Shown here: positions 34,054 to 43,632 of the stretch, in pieces | Layout of the letters: each line of letters opens with the position of its first letter | Position numbering within the stretch: the stretch's first letter is position 1 | Made by a program: the position numbers and the translations under genes | The notes under the pieces: generated by a model | What the model saw: only the letters and a program-made list of their open reading frames with translations | Told to the model about the DNA's origin: nothing | The model's database searches: none | Assembly (NCBI GenBank): GCA_037102815.1 | Contig: BTPP01000010.1 | Coordinates: 124,001 to 188,000 of the forward strand | Origin: Neurospora intermedia | Lineage: Eukaryota; Ascomycota; Sordariomycetes; Sordariales; Sordariaceae | Length of the DNA: 64,000 bases | Direction: 5' to 3'

Positions 34054-35545
34054 ATGATTCTAAGCAATTTCCAGGCCCAACGGCCCCTGAGGATTATCAG
34101 CATCCTAGCCGTGCTTGGCTGTCTCTGGCTCTGGCTCATTACTTTCCACAACTCCAGCTTCACCAGCGGTGCTATAAGCCCCGAGGTGCCCCTCCACAGT
34201 GCTCCCAAGTCTGAGCCGCAACAACCAAAACCCATCAACAATGACGACCAGAATGTCGACCACTCCCTTCCCGCCGGTTCCGGCCCCGATGCTCCCACGG
34301 TCAACACGCCTCCGCCAGCTACGAACCAACCCGCCGAGCATGAGAAACCACCGGTGAAAAAGACCTCTCGTGTGGCCAAGGTCACCGTCGCGGCTAACGC
34401 CCTCGACGTTGATGTCATCCATCGCGCAATGCAGACGCATGAGCGCCATAACCGCGAACATGGCTACGATCATTACATTGCCCAGAACCAGGCGGTCAGC
34501 AGCTTGATTGAGAACGACCGCGCCGGCCGGCCCAAGGGCGCATGGACCAAACCCGCCTATCTGCTCTCAATTATAGTCGCAGAACTAGAGAAGCCCGAGG
34601 AGGAGAGGTTGAAGTGGGTTTTGTAAGTATCCTTCTACGGGAGCCGTCATCTTGTCTGATCGACAGCGGTATATGGACAGAAACTGACGCTCCTTGTCAA
34701 ATAATAGCTGGTTCGACGCCGACACGGTAGTCATGAACCCTTACACCCCTTTGGAACTCTTCCTTCCACCTGAGAATGCCAAGGGTCTCTCGAACGTCGA
34801 CCTCATCATCTCATCCAACTGGGACGGCCTCAACTCGGGTGTCTTTGCCTTCCGCGTGAGCCCGTGGTCTGCCTCCTTCCTCTCGGCCGTACTCGCCTAC
34901 CCCATCTACAACTCGGAGCGCATGAAGACCGACCGGTTCCGCGACCAAAGCGCCTTCCAGTTTCTTCTCACCGACAAGGCCTCTCCTCTAGCGCAGACGC
35001 CCATGGCTGGCCGGGATCATTGGGTTGACGTGCCGATCCGCTGGTTCAACTCGCTGCCCGTGAACAATGCTTTCTTCAAAAACGGCACCTGGCTCTTCGG
35101 CAAGCCCATGGTGGAGGAGCAGTTTGACAAGGGAACAAACGAGGTCTACAACGACGGTCACGGCGGCAAGGTTCAGAAGTGGAAGGTGATGCAGGGTGAC
35201 ATGATTGTGCACTTTGCGGGAACCTCGTACGTGCGCGACAGCTGGATGGGGCCCTGGGTTACACGTGCCGAACAGGAGCTTCCTGAGTGGGCCAACAAGA
35301 CGACCAAGGACGTCCTGAAGGTTGAAGTCGACAAGTTCTGGAACGAGCAAAACAAGAAACTGACCAAGGAAAGGGCCGCGTCGGCGATCGAGGAGGAAAA
35401 GAAAAAGAAGGAACAGGAAAAGAAGGACAAGGAAGAGAAGGAGCGCAAGGAGAAGGAGAAAAAAGAGAGAGAGGCTAAGAAAAAGAAGGAGAAGGAGGAG
35501 CAGATGCGGAAGGCCAAGGAGGAGGTCCGCGTGGGTGGTCACTAA
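34054..35545 (+). CDS. GT34 galactosyl/mannosyltransferase (GMA12/MNN10 family), Golgi type II
   Basis: Exons 34054-34622 and 34708-35545 are joined in phase 2 by an 85-base intron (GTAAGT...AATAG), giving 468 residues. The first true ATG yields MILSNFQAQRPLRIISILAV: a short cytosolic end and a membrane anchor at about 12-30, followed by a Pro/Asn-rich stem. The catalytic domain carries 'THERHNREHGYDHYI', the split DxD motif in 'VFWFDADTVVMNP' (Asp193-Asp195, formed across the intron), 'NWDGLNSGVFAFRVSPWS' and 'DQSAFQFLL', all typical of GT34. Members add alpha-linked mannose or galactose to N-glycans in the Golgi; the acceptor here is unknown. The last 60 residues are an unusual Lys/Glu-rich helix (EEEKKKKEQEKKDKEEKERK and more). 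Confidence 0.92.
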
Positions 35546-38160
35546 AGACGAGATGCCGCACCAAGCAAAGACGACAGGTCTTGTTTTTCGTATAGTAGTC
35601 CATGTTGCATCTAATCTTGCATCTCTGGAAATTTTGCTATACAGGTAGTGGTCGTTGGATGTCCACACACATATTGGACACAGCTTTGCGCTTGGGCTTA
35701 TCCCAATTGCCTGGCAACCTCACGGGATGATTTGTAACTCGTTTGTTTTTAACGGTACCCAAATGAGTCTGATAGATTCTCGATAATTTTTAGTCTTGAT
35801 CAGCTTCGATTTCTGGTTCTCAACCTGACAAAAGCCGAGAAAGCAACGCAAAAAGTTTGCCATCAGGAGAGCTGTCGCGTCAATGGCTCTGGCCTGAGAA
35901 AATGTTATCAAACAAGAAACATGGGTGACCTTGTATCAAAATTCGCATCGAGGGTCTGTTGCCCTTCTCGAATGGCGGCTCGGTCTTCCAAATTTCTGGA
36001 TTCGAGATCTTGAGCAACCACCCCTGTCTAGGAGCATGATCGGAATTGGGATGGACTTCATTTACATCATCTATTTTAATGATCGTGCCGAACAAAACGG
36101 ATCGAATAGTTACTCTTGCCACGATACACCCAAGTTCTTTAATTACCAAGCCTCGAGAACCGTCATCGAGAATGACAAGACTTGTTTCATCTCGCTCATC
36201 ACTGTTCAAGTTGACTGACCTGAAGTTCGATGGGATGTCCAATGAAGATTTCCCCACACATACCTAGAAACTGCCCAGCCCCTAAACACGAGCTCCAGGA
36301 CCCCAATCACCATTGCCCAAAACCACCCAACCCTCTGCATCCAGCTAGCACATGAATGCACCAGCAGCCATTCAGCACTTGGAGCGAGCTCGGTACCTGG
36401 AGGTACTCAATCCGAGATCAAACAAATGTTGACGGAATTTCTGTCCGCGCGGATGAAACGCTGCTTCGCTGGGTGCTGCAATTGCGCGCGTTCATCTGGA
36501 ATTGAAACGGCAAGTGGTAGGTAGGTACCAATAGCCGCTCTCCCCGCTGCAGCTTTCTGTGCAATTGGGGAGGGGAGGAGGCTCGGGAAAGGGTGTGGTG
36601 AGGGTTGTTGTTGTTGTTGTTATTTTTAACGTCTACTTCCGCCTCCCTTGGGGCATGAGACGTGCCACAGCGGTAAATCTAGTGTACAAAGTAGAGGGCA
36701 ATGCCCTAGCGGCGCTCCGCAGCGCCTAGAGACCCCCGACTGTTCTACCAAACCTATAATCCGAGGGCAGGGTGTGGTGAGGGTTACGCGTCACCGTGCC
36801 TATAAGCGGGTCAGCGGCATGCTGTGTGTACCAAACCCTTGGCTGCACAAGCCACCAACAAACACGACCCCAACCTTTTTCCATCAATGGACCTGAAACT
36901 TTTGTGAGGTGTAGTCTTCTCGTTGGGTGGTAAAATTGGGGGTTCTCTTGGGATGGAAAGGTGTGGCCAAACACCGACACGGGCCTTTCTATGACATGAT
37001 GGGAGGCCCTTCTTGTATAAAAACCCACCGAGTTACGCTCCCGAGCGGAGGCTAGGTGGGACGAGGCAGTTCCATGTAGGGAGGTGTATGCTGACGCAGT
37101 AAGTAGGTACCCTCAGGTAGTGAAGCTGTGTACAGAGAAAGGGTCCAGCACAACGGCTGCTGGCGAACCCCTTACCCATATGGTCGTCCAACCCGAGCAT
37201 TTTGAGCAGTGACAGTTCATGCATTACAGTAGGGTGCAGAGCAGGAGGTCATGACCGAGGGCATTCTGCAGGGTCTTGTGCATGTATTCAAAGACGATTA
37301 TGCTCTCTGGTGCTGCTAACACACCTCTGAAGGCAGAATGGACCACCTCTCACCACTTCTTCTCTCTCGGGGGAGGTTGAACCATCATCGAAATGGTTGA
37401 TCAGCACGCGAGCGGGAAACAGGGGAGGAAACAAGGGAAGAAACAGGGGACATGCTCCAACCCAATTCCTCAATGAGCCTGGCTACCTGGTTGGCGGAAT
37501 CAAACAATTATGATTACTGCGGTGCAATAGCGTTCGATATCCAGCGGACCTCCACAAGTGGTGTAAGAAATGGGGGGCGTCGGTTACTAGCAATTGCTGA
37601 GTGCAACTGGCGCCTCCCATTTCTTTCACCACCTGCTCCACTCACCTAGAAGTACACAAGCCTTGGAGTGTTGGTCCACTCACCGGAATTCTGATGGGAT
37701 GGCCCATGATGTCTGCCATGGCTGGCCAAGCCTCTCCTCGTAACAAGCCTAGACAGCATGGTCTTGGCCGTCCAAATCAAACGGCCACAGCAAGCGCTCA
37801 GTGAACCCGGAACAGCCGCTCTTCCACGTAATCCCCGCAGCTTTTCTGCTTGGTAGTGCTCGTTCCCGAAACCTCCTCCAACAATCCAACAAAATAAGCA
37901 CAATTTATTCCATGGATCTTGGAGCCTTTCTTCGTTTTTGCTGCTGACCTCCTGTTTCCGGCGGAACCCAGCGCATTTCCTGTTTCTTCTCCTTTCATTA
38001 ACGATTTCGCTCAGACCCTTTGAATCCTTCGTTGTAAACTCCGAGCCTTTCCAACCTTGACGTCCACCGATTCGCTAGCGTGTCGTGGGGAAAGCCGTCG
38101 TGTTCCTTGCGTGGGCTTCGGACTTTGGACAACCGTCTGATGTGAGGACGGTTCATCCTG
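35546..38160. other. Gene-poor region between GT34 and transporter genes
   Basis: No supported gene. A minus-strand frame at about 36257-35880 reads smoothly but begins at GTG, not ATG, and shows no domain. The 16-mer GGGTGTGGTGAGGGTT occurs twice in direct orientation (36591-36606 and 36770-36785), and a GTT repeat lies near 36606. AGGTAGGTACC-type motifs occur near 36521 and 37103. Confidence 0.45.
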
Positions 38161-38173
38161 CAGCAGCAACAGC

Positions 38174-38222
<49 letters not shown>

Positions 38223-38229
38223 CACACAC
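38161..38229. repeat. (CAA)n trinucleotide repeat
   Basis: CAG/CAA units pass into about 17 CAA units and a short CA tail. Poly-Cys, poly-Thr and poly-Leu frames across it are artefacts. It lies about 360 bases upstream of the transporter ATG, so it may be in promoter or leader. Confidence 0.95.
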
Positions 38230-38587
38230 GGGAATGTTCCTGTTGTCTTGATATCTTTCTTCACCTACGCTGCTCATCGAGCCATCAGGTTTCGCATTGG
38301 GTAACTTACTGTACTACCACTGTTGTTTCAGCCCTACACCCTGTGTTGGATTGGTCTTGTCGTTTTCGTACCATCCCACATTCACTCATACTCTGCTCCA
38401 TTCACATTACATCATCACCTTGAATCATTACTCCGACACTAAAACACCCCAAAGAGCTATCATCCGTCTCAGAGCCTGTAACTCCGGTGCTGTCTGACAC
38501 GGAGCCTTCCGGGTTTCATTACTCTTACCATATTCTCACCACCAAACAAATCAACCAGTACCGAGCTGGTTAATATCACCATCAACC

Positions 38588-39700
38588 ATGTCTACCAGCC
38601 CAACTTTCAAGGACAAGGACGAGGATCTGGAGGCCCAGGTTCCTCTCAACCCATCGCCTTCCAATCCCACGGTCAGAACAGAACAAGAAGTCTCAGGCAC
38701 GACAAAGCTACTATACTTGGCCGTTTACTTTCTATGTAACATTTCATTAACGATCTACAACAAGCTCATCTTGGGCAAGGTGAGTGCCGAGCAGCCTCCT
38801 GGTTCTGTCTTATACCAGACCCCCCAATTGATCTTTCACCTGCGTGTACAACACCAAGCTAACCATCATCACCAGTTTTCCTACCCATGGCTTCTCACGG
38901 CCCTCCACGCCGGCTCGGCGTCTATAGGCTGCTACATTCTCCTTCTCCAAGGTCGATTTACCCTCACGAAGCTCAGTCTCCAGCAAAACGTCGTCCTCTT
39001 CCTCTTCTCCATCCTCTTCACCGTCAACATCGCCACCTCCAACGTCTCTCTCGCCATGGTGTCCATCCCCTTCCACCAGATCATGCGATCGACCTGTCCC
39101 TTTTTCGCCGTGCTCATCTACCGCTTCCGCTACGGCCGCTCCTACCCGCGGGACACCTACCTCTCTCTGATCCCGCTCATCCTGGGCGTCGGTCTCGCCA
39201 CTTATGGCGATTACTACTTCACCGCCGCGGGTTTCCTCCTCACTTTCCTGGGCGTCATCCTGGCCGTCGTCAAGACCGTCGCCACCAATCGGATCATGAC
39301 CGGCGCGTTAGCTTTGTCGCCCCTCGAAACGCTGCTGCGCATGAGTCCCCTAGCTTGCGCGCAGGCGCTGGTCTGCGCTATTGCTAGCGGTGAGCTGGCT
39401 GGGTTTAAGGAGCAGAACCCCGAGGGCCCGTCGGGGGCGTTGATCCTCACGCTGGCGGGCAATGGGCTGTTGGCGTTTTGTCTGAATTATAGCTCGTTTT
39501 CGACGAACAAGGTGGCGGGCGCGGTGACGATGACGGTGTGCGGAAATATCAAGCAGTGTTTGACCATCTTGTTGGGTATTGTGTTGTTTGGAGTCAAGGT
39601 GGGATTCTTGAATGGTTTGGGTATGGTGATTGCATTGGCGGGCGCGGCGTGGTATAGTGCTGTTGAACTGAGGAGCAAGACGCAGAAAGGTGGGAGGTAA
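38588..39700 (+). CDS. Triose-phosphate transporter family membrane protein (nucleotide-sugar/TPT type)
   Basis: Exons 38588-38779 and 38876-39700 are joined in phase 0 by a 96-base intron (GTGAGT, CTAAC branch, CACCAG), giving 338 residues. The join restores the helix order 'YLAVYFLCNISLTIYNKLIL' then 'FSYPWLLTALHAGSASIGCY', the classic start of the TPT family. About ten hydrophobic helices follow, with 'NVSLAMVSIPFHQIMRSTCP' and, near the end, 'VCGNIKQCLTILLGIVLFGV', both family signatures. It would exchange a sugar-phosphate or nucleotide-sugar across an inner membrane, probably Golgi/ER; the substrate is not readable from sequence. The first about 38 residues are an acidic cytosolic end. 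The intron length is a multiple of three and has no in-frame stop, so its retention would insert 32 residues. Confidence 0.92.
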   Translation: MSTSPTFKDKDEDLEAQVPLNPSPSNPTVRTEQEVSGTTKLLYLAVYFLCNISLTIYNKLILGKVSAEQPPGSVLYQTPQLIFHLRVQHQANHHHQFSYPWLLTALHAGSASIGCYILLLQGRFTLTKLSLQQNVVLFLFSILFTVNIATSNVSLAMVSIPFHQIMRSTCPFFAVLIYRFRYGRSYPRDTYLSLIPLILGVGLATYGDYYFTAAGFLLTFLGVILAVVKTVATNRIMTGALALSPLETLLRMSPLACAQALVCAIASGELAGFKEQNPEGPSGALILTLAGNGLLAFCLNYSSFSTNKVAGAVTMTVCGNIKQCLTILLGIVLFGVKVGFLNGLGMVIALAGAAWYSAVELRSKTQKGGR

Positions 39701-40247
39701 AAGAGTTGGTTCGTGGGAACATCGTCCTTGCGCGATGACAGGGGAGAGATATATGTGATACCCTGCCGGTTGCAGTTGAATAGAAGGTTAGGTGCGGGTT
39801 GCATATAGAGTCTGGGAAGACGTAGTGTGTGTATGGGAGATTTGTCCATACATCAAAACAAATCACAAGCGTATTTATCGCTAGAAATTCATTTCCTTTT
39901 ATAAATCATTATCCGCGGATCTCTGCTCGTGCAACCTCATAGCCAGCTTTCATAACTGCATCTTGTCTCTATTCGCTTCCCCAAAATCTTTCGAGGCCAC
40001 GCTGCCGCTTTCGGTGTTGACGAGCCCACCGGAAAACCCCAAGCAACGAAGCAACTGAATATAGAAGCGTCGCCAGGTCCACATCATTGAGGATGAATCA
40101 ACTTTCAGCAACCTCAATAATGCATTTTGATTTGGTGTTGTAACATTGTGAGTTGGCAAGTGGGCTGGCCGCTGCCACGCGGGCCCATGTGGTAGCATCT
40201 CGATCTATAGGTTGCAAAAGCAGCGCTGTTTTCATAACGAGATCCAA
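39701..40247. other. Intergenic region before tRNA-Ser
   Basis: Trailer of the transporter gene and 5' flank of the tRNA. Nothing else is seen. Confidence 0.5.
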
Positions 40248-40346
40248 GGCGCGATGACCGAGTGGCCTAAGGTGTTTGACTCGAACTACCCATTCGAGGC
40301 CTATCAAATCTCTTCGGAGGCGCAGGTTCAAATCCTGCTCGCGTCG
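40248..40346 (+). tRNA. tRNA-Ser (anticodon CGA) with 17-base intron
   Basis: Acceptor GGCGCGA pairs with TCGCGTC (one G-U pair), discriminator G as in serine tRNAs. Anticodon stem TTTGA/TCAAA encloses CTCGAA+A with anticodon CGA. A 17-base intron (CTACCCATTCGAGGCCT) lies after position 37 and can pair with the anticodon (its TTCGAG is complementary to CTCGAA). The long variable arm TCTCTTCGGAG is typical of tRNA-Ser; the T-arm is GCAGG TTCAAAT CCTGC. TTGTTTTTT downstream is a Pol III terminator. Confidence 0.95.
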
Positions 40347-40662
40347 CTCAAACCTTGTTTTTTGCGGCTTTTCACGATGTTTTTTGGTGTTTGTTTACAT
40401 CATCCAAAGCGTTTCCAGACTTTTTGGCTGCCATTTGGTTGTGGACAAAGAGAAGATCCTGACGGGGAAAGAAAGAACATGTGACGCAACGGGTCGTTGT
40501 CAATTCACGGAAGGGGCCCACGTCCGCAACTTCCTTCACTGGATCGCTTCTTCTGAAAAGCTCAATTCTCTTATTCGTGTCAAATAATGCCAGGTCTCGA
40601 AAAGATCACTCCGGACTGTGCATTATCAACTTTGATAATTACGCTCATCATCATCATCATCT

Positions 40663-41844
40663 CTAATAACTCCAGCTCGAGGCCTCGCTGATATGTCCCG
40701 TCATGCAAACCTGATCCCCCTTCTTCACCAGCACCTCAAATATGCCATAATCCGTGTTCATCTTGGAGCTCGACATGGCATACTCCTCCCCCGCGTATAT
40801 CGGCGCCGTAGCCCTATACGAGATCTCCTCCAAGACGGACCCCTCCACCCGGTGCACGTCTCGCCAGTAATCCAGCATGTTGATCAGGTTCAGCGGCCCA
40901 TGCACAACCACGCCCGGATGGTTCTCGACGGCCCTCGTCCAGCTCTCGTTGTAGTGAATCATGTGCGCGTTGAAGGTGAGAGCCGAGAACCGGAACAGGG
41001 CGGCGGGCGACCACTTGAAGACCCGGTCCGGCAGGGCGTTGTCACCCATTATAACGTCTCGCACTTCTGACTTGCCTCCTCGCGGTGGAGGAATCGGAGG
41101 CAATGAGGATGTGGATGATGATGATGATGATGATATTGCCGAAAGGTCGATTTCTTTCCGGAATATCCAAGATCTGTGTGATAATAATGAGAAAAAGAAT
41201 AAACAACACTTTTTCTTCTTCTCGCTTTATTTTTGATTCTGGCTTTTTGTCTGTGTGTCTAGACAAACTCGAACTCACCTTTGGTCGACCAGCGCCAAGC
41301 CTCTTTCACCCCAGAACTCTTTGTTCACCTCCACCAGAACCATCTCACTACCGTCACGACTCTTCTTCGCCACGGCACTCAGGAGCTTTGTGTGTTCCTC
41401 AACCTGCTCCCCAACCCTCAGCTCGGTACCGTCGTTCCACCGCATCTGTCCTCCTGCCCACATGCGCCTCGTAAAGGGCGCGGGTGCGTTGAACGTGCGG
41501 TCTGTGCCATCGGCGCCCAGATCCTCCTCCAGTTCTGATGGCGTAAAGTATACCAGATGGTATCCCGGCGGCACTGGTGTTCCCGCTGGGGGACAGCCGA
41601 GCGTGAGGTCCAGTTGGGGGCCTAGGCCATACCTTCGGCCCAGCGTGAGACACAACTTTTGTAGCTGGTTGCCGTCTAGAGTCTGTTTTCGGACGATGGT
41701 CTTGTCCTGGAAATTGTGTAGCATCTGACTTGCTGCTTCGCCGGCGGTGATGCTGCTGGTGGTGCTGAGAGACCTCGGCCTGGACATAGCGCGGAGATTG
41801 AGTGGCCGGGTTTGCCGGCCCAGAGCTGATCGTAGAACGGTCAT
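40663..41844 (-). CDS. Htd2-like hydroxyacyl-thioester dehydratase, mitochondrial
   Basis: Exon 1 41844-41279 and exon 2 41173-40663 are joined in phase 2 by a 105-base intron (GTGAGT...CACACAG), giving 358 residues. The join reads 'LALVDQRSWIFRKEIDLS', as in fungal 3-hydroxyacyl-thioester dehydratases with two hot-dog folds. The start MTVLRSALGRQTRPLNLRAM, with many Arg and Ser and no acids, is a mitochondrial presequence. The C-terminal fold carries 'FKWSPAALFRFSALTFNAHM' and 'HNESW'-like 'IHYNESWTRAVENHPGVVVH', the catalytic hydratase loop of this group. Known roles are mitochondrial fatty-acid synthesis (Htd2) or hydration of mesaconyl-type CoA; sequence alone does not decide. A CAT repeat encodes a Ser tract at the linker. 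It is divergent from an acyl-CoA dehydrogenase. Confidence 0.9.
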
Positions 41845-42315
41845 TATTTTGCACAAAATATGTTGGGATAGGTGGGAAAGGAGGTGATGATGATGTTGAA
41901 TTGGTTATCTGAGAGTGACACAATGATTTCAGGACAAATTGCTGTTCACAGGAGAAAATGACATGGGAATCCGGCCAGATAAGTACTATCACTTGGCAAC
42001 GATGCCGTTGATCAAGCTCAACGCACCACGACGCAATCACCGCCTGCTGTGATGGAGAAGGTTTACCCCGCATTTTGCCGTTTCTTGGGGTAGGAAACCG
42101 GCTGTCATTACCCCTTGCCGTGTGCCCCTGAATCATCCCTCAGCTCCAACGTTGCAATCCTTGTGATCACCTGATATGACTCCATCACACTAGGAGTCAT
42201 CGACTCACGCCTGCCTTGAAATTGGTAGCTCCAAGAGAAGCGGTGGATTGGCTGAAACCGTTCGCCTCACTCGTTCTCGTTTCATGCTTCTTAGAACTTT
42301 GTTTGAGCCTCAAGA
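41845..42315. promoter_or_regulatory. Shared promoter region of the Htd2-like and acyl-CoA dehydrogenase genes
   Basis: 471 bases between two divergent starts. The positioning implies a bidirectional promoter. I found no copy of the fatty-acid response motif CCTCGG or its complement. Confidence 0.55.
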
Positions 42316-43632
42316 ATGCCGACGTTCATCAAAAGTGCGGCGCGCTCCGCCCGCTGGCTCCCGCGCATAACGCCACGATCGACAGCGAGTGGACACAATG
42401 CCTTTTCGACTTCAGCACGGCGCCAATTGATGGCCACGGCTGGGTTTACAGAATCCCAGCTCATGGTACGAGATGCTGTGATGAAAGTATGCTCCAATTT
42501 CCCAAGTACATATTGGCAGCAACATGACCAGATGGAGGAGTATCCCAAGAAGTTCCACGCTGCTCTCGCGCAAGACGGATGGCTCGGTATTGCTCTACCA
42601 GAGGCGCTCGGAGGAGCCGGACTTGGTATTTCCGAAGCGACCATGATGATGCAAACAATTGCCGAGTCAGGGGCAGGTATGGCGGGTGCGCAGTCCATTC
42701 ATGCCAACGTCTATGCCACCCAACCGCTCGCAAAGTTCGGAACGCCGGAACAACTTGAACAGACCATTCCGAACATCATCGCAGGAAAGCTCCGCGTCTG
42801 CTTTGGGGTGACCGAGCCCAATGCCGGTCTTGACACGCTACGCCTAGAGACATTCGCCAAGAAGCAAGATGATGGTTCATACTCGGTATCGGGACAAAAG
42901 ATCTGGATAACGTGTGCCCAAGTAGCGGACAAGATGCTGCTTCTGGCGCGAACCACGGCGCTTGATGAGGTGAAGAAGTCGAGTGAGGGACTGTCTCTGT
43001 TCTGCATCGATCTGAACAGAGGAGACCACCGGTTGAAAGTGAGCAAGATCAAGAAGATGGGCGGACGCGCTGTTGATGCCAATGAAGTCTTTTTCGAGAA
43101 CTACCCAATACCTGGCGATTCTCTCATCGGGAAGGAGGGGCAAGGGTTCAAGATCATTCTTCACGGGATGAACGCAGAACGTTGTCTTCTCGCGGGCGAG
43201 GCACTTGGACTAGGATATGCGGCGCTGGGCAAGGCGGCTGCGTATGCTCGAGAGCGCGTGGTTTTCCAGCGACCGATTGGGCAGAACCAAGGCATCGCTC
43301 ACCCTTTGGCGGATGTGTATATGAGGCTTGAGGCGGCGAAGCATGCGACATACCATGCCGCCAGGTTGTACGATGCAAGCAAGACAGATGGCTCGATTCG
43401 ACAGGAGGAAGTCGGAGTGGCTTGCAACAGCGCCAAATATTTGGCGGCGGAGGCAGCCTTTGCGGCCTGCGAAAGAGCCGTACTAACTCACGGCGGGATG
43501 GGATACGCTGTCGAATACGATGTTGAGCGATACTTTAGGGAGTGTTTGGTACCCAGAATCGCTCCGATCAGCCGGGAGATGATTCTCAACTACATCTCCG
43601 AGAAGGTTCTCGAATTGCCGAGGAGTTACTAA
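42316..43632 (+). CDS. Acyl-CoA dehydrogenase family protein, probably mitochondrial
   Basis: A single 438-residue frame. The start (MPTFIKSAARSARWLPRITP... STSARRQ) is Arg/Ser-rich and resembles a mitochondrial presequence; the C-terminus RSY is not a peroxisomal SKL-type signal. The acyl-CoA dehydrogenase fold shows 'ALPEALGGAGLGISEATMMM', the flavin-binding block 'CFGVTEPNAGLDTLRLET', 'SGQKIWITCAQVADKMLLLA', 'GMNAERCLLAGEALGLGYAA' and 'ERVVFQRPIGQNQGIAHPLA'. The last block 'THGGMGYAVEYDVERYFREC' places Glu400 near the position that holds the catalytic base in several subfamilies. It oxidises an acyl-CoA to its enoyl form, passing electrons through FAD; chain type is unknown. Pairing with a dehydratase/hydratase gene fits consecutive steps on the same thioester. 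Confidence 0.93.
   Translation: MPTFIKSAARSARWLPRITPRSTASGHNAFSTSARRQLMATAGFTESQLMVRDAVMKVCSNFPSTYWQQHDQMEEYPKKFHAALAQDGWLGIALPEALGGAGLGISEATMMMQTIAESGAGMAGAQSIHANVYATQPLAKFGTPEQLEQTIPNIIAGKLRVCFGVTEPNAGLDTLRLETFAKKQDDGSYSVSGQKIWITCAQVADKMLLLARTTALDEVKKSSEGLSLFCIDLNRGDHRLKVSKIKKMGGRAVDANEVFFENYPIPGDSLIGKEGQGFKIILHGMNAERCLLAGEALGLGYAALGKAAAYARERVVFQRPIGQNQGIAHPLADVYMRLEAAKHATYHAARLYDASKTDGSIRQEEVGVACNSAKYLAAEAAFAACERAVLTHGGMGYAVEYDVERYFRECLVPRIAPISREMILNYISEKVLELPRSY

Noticed and set aside
34988-35668. 226-residue Leu/Phe-rich minus-strand frame opposite the GT34 tail
   Set aside because: The apparent membrane protein is only the complement of AAG/GAG codons of the Lys/Glu tail.
35880-36257. 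125-residue minus-strand frame
   Set aside because: It starts at GTG, lacks domains, and the opposite strand is similarly open, which suggests chance.
38010-38277. Poly-Cys and poly-Leu frames across the CAA repeat
   Set aside because: Artefacts of a trinucleotide repeat.
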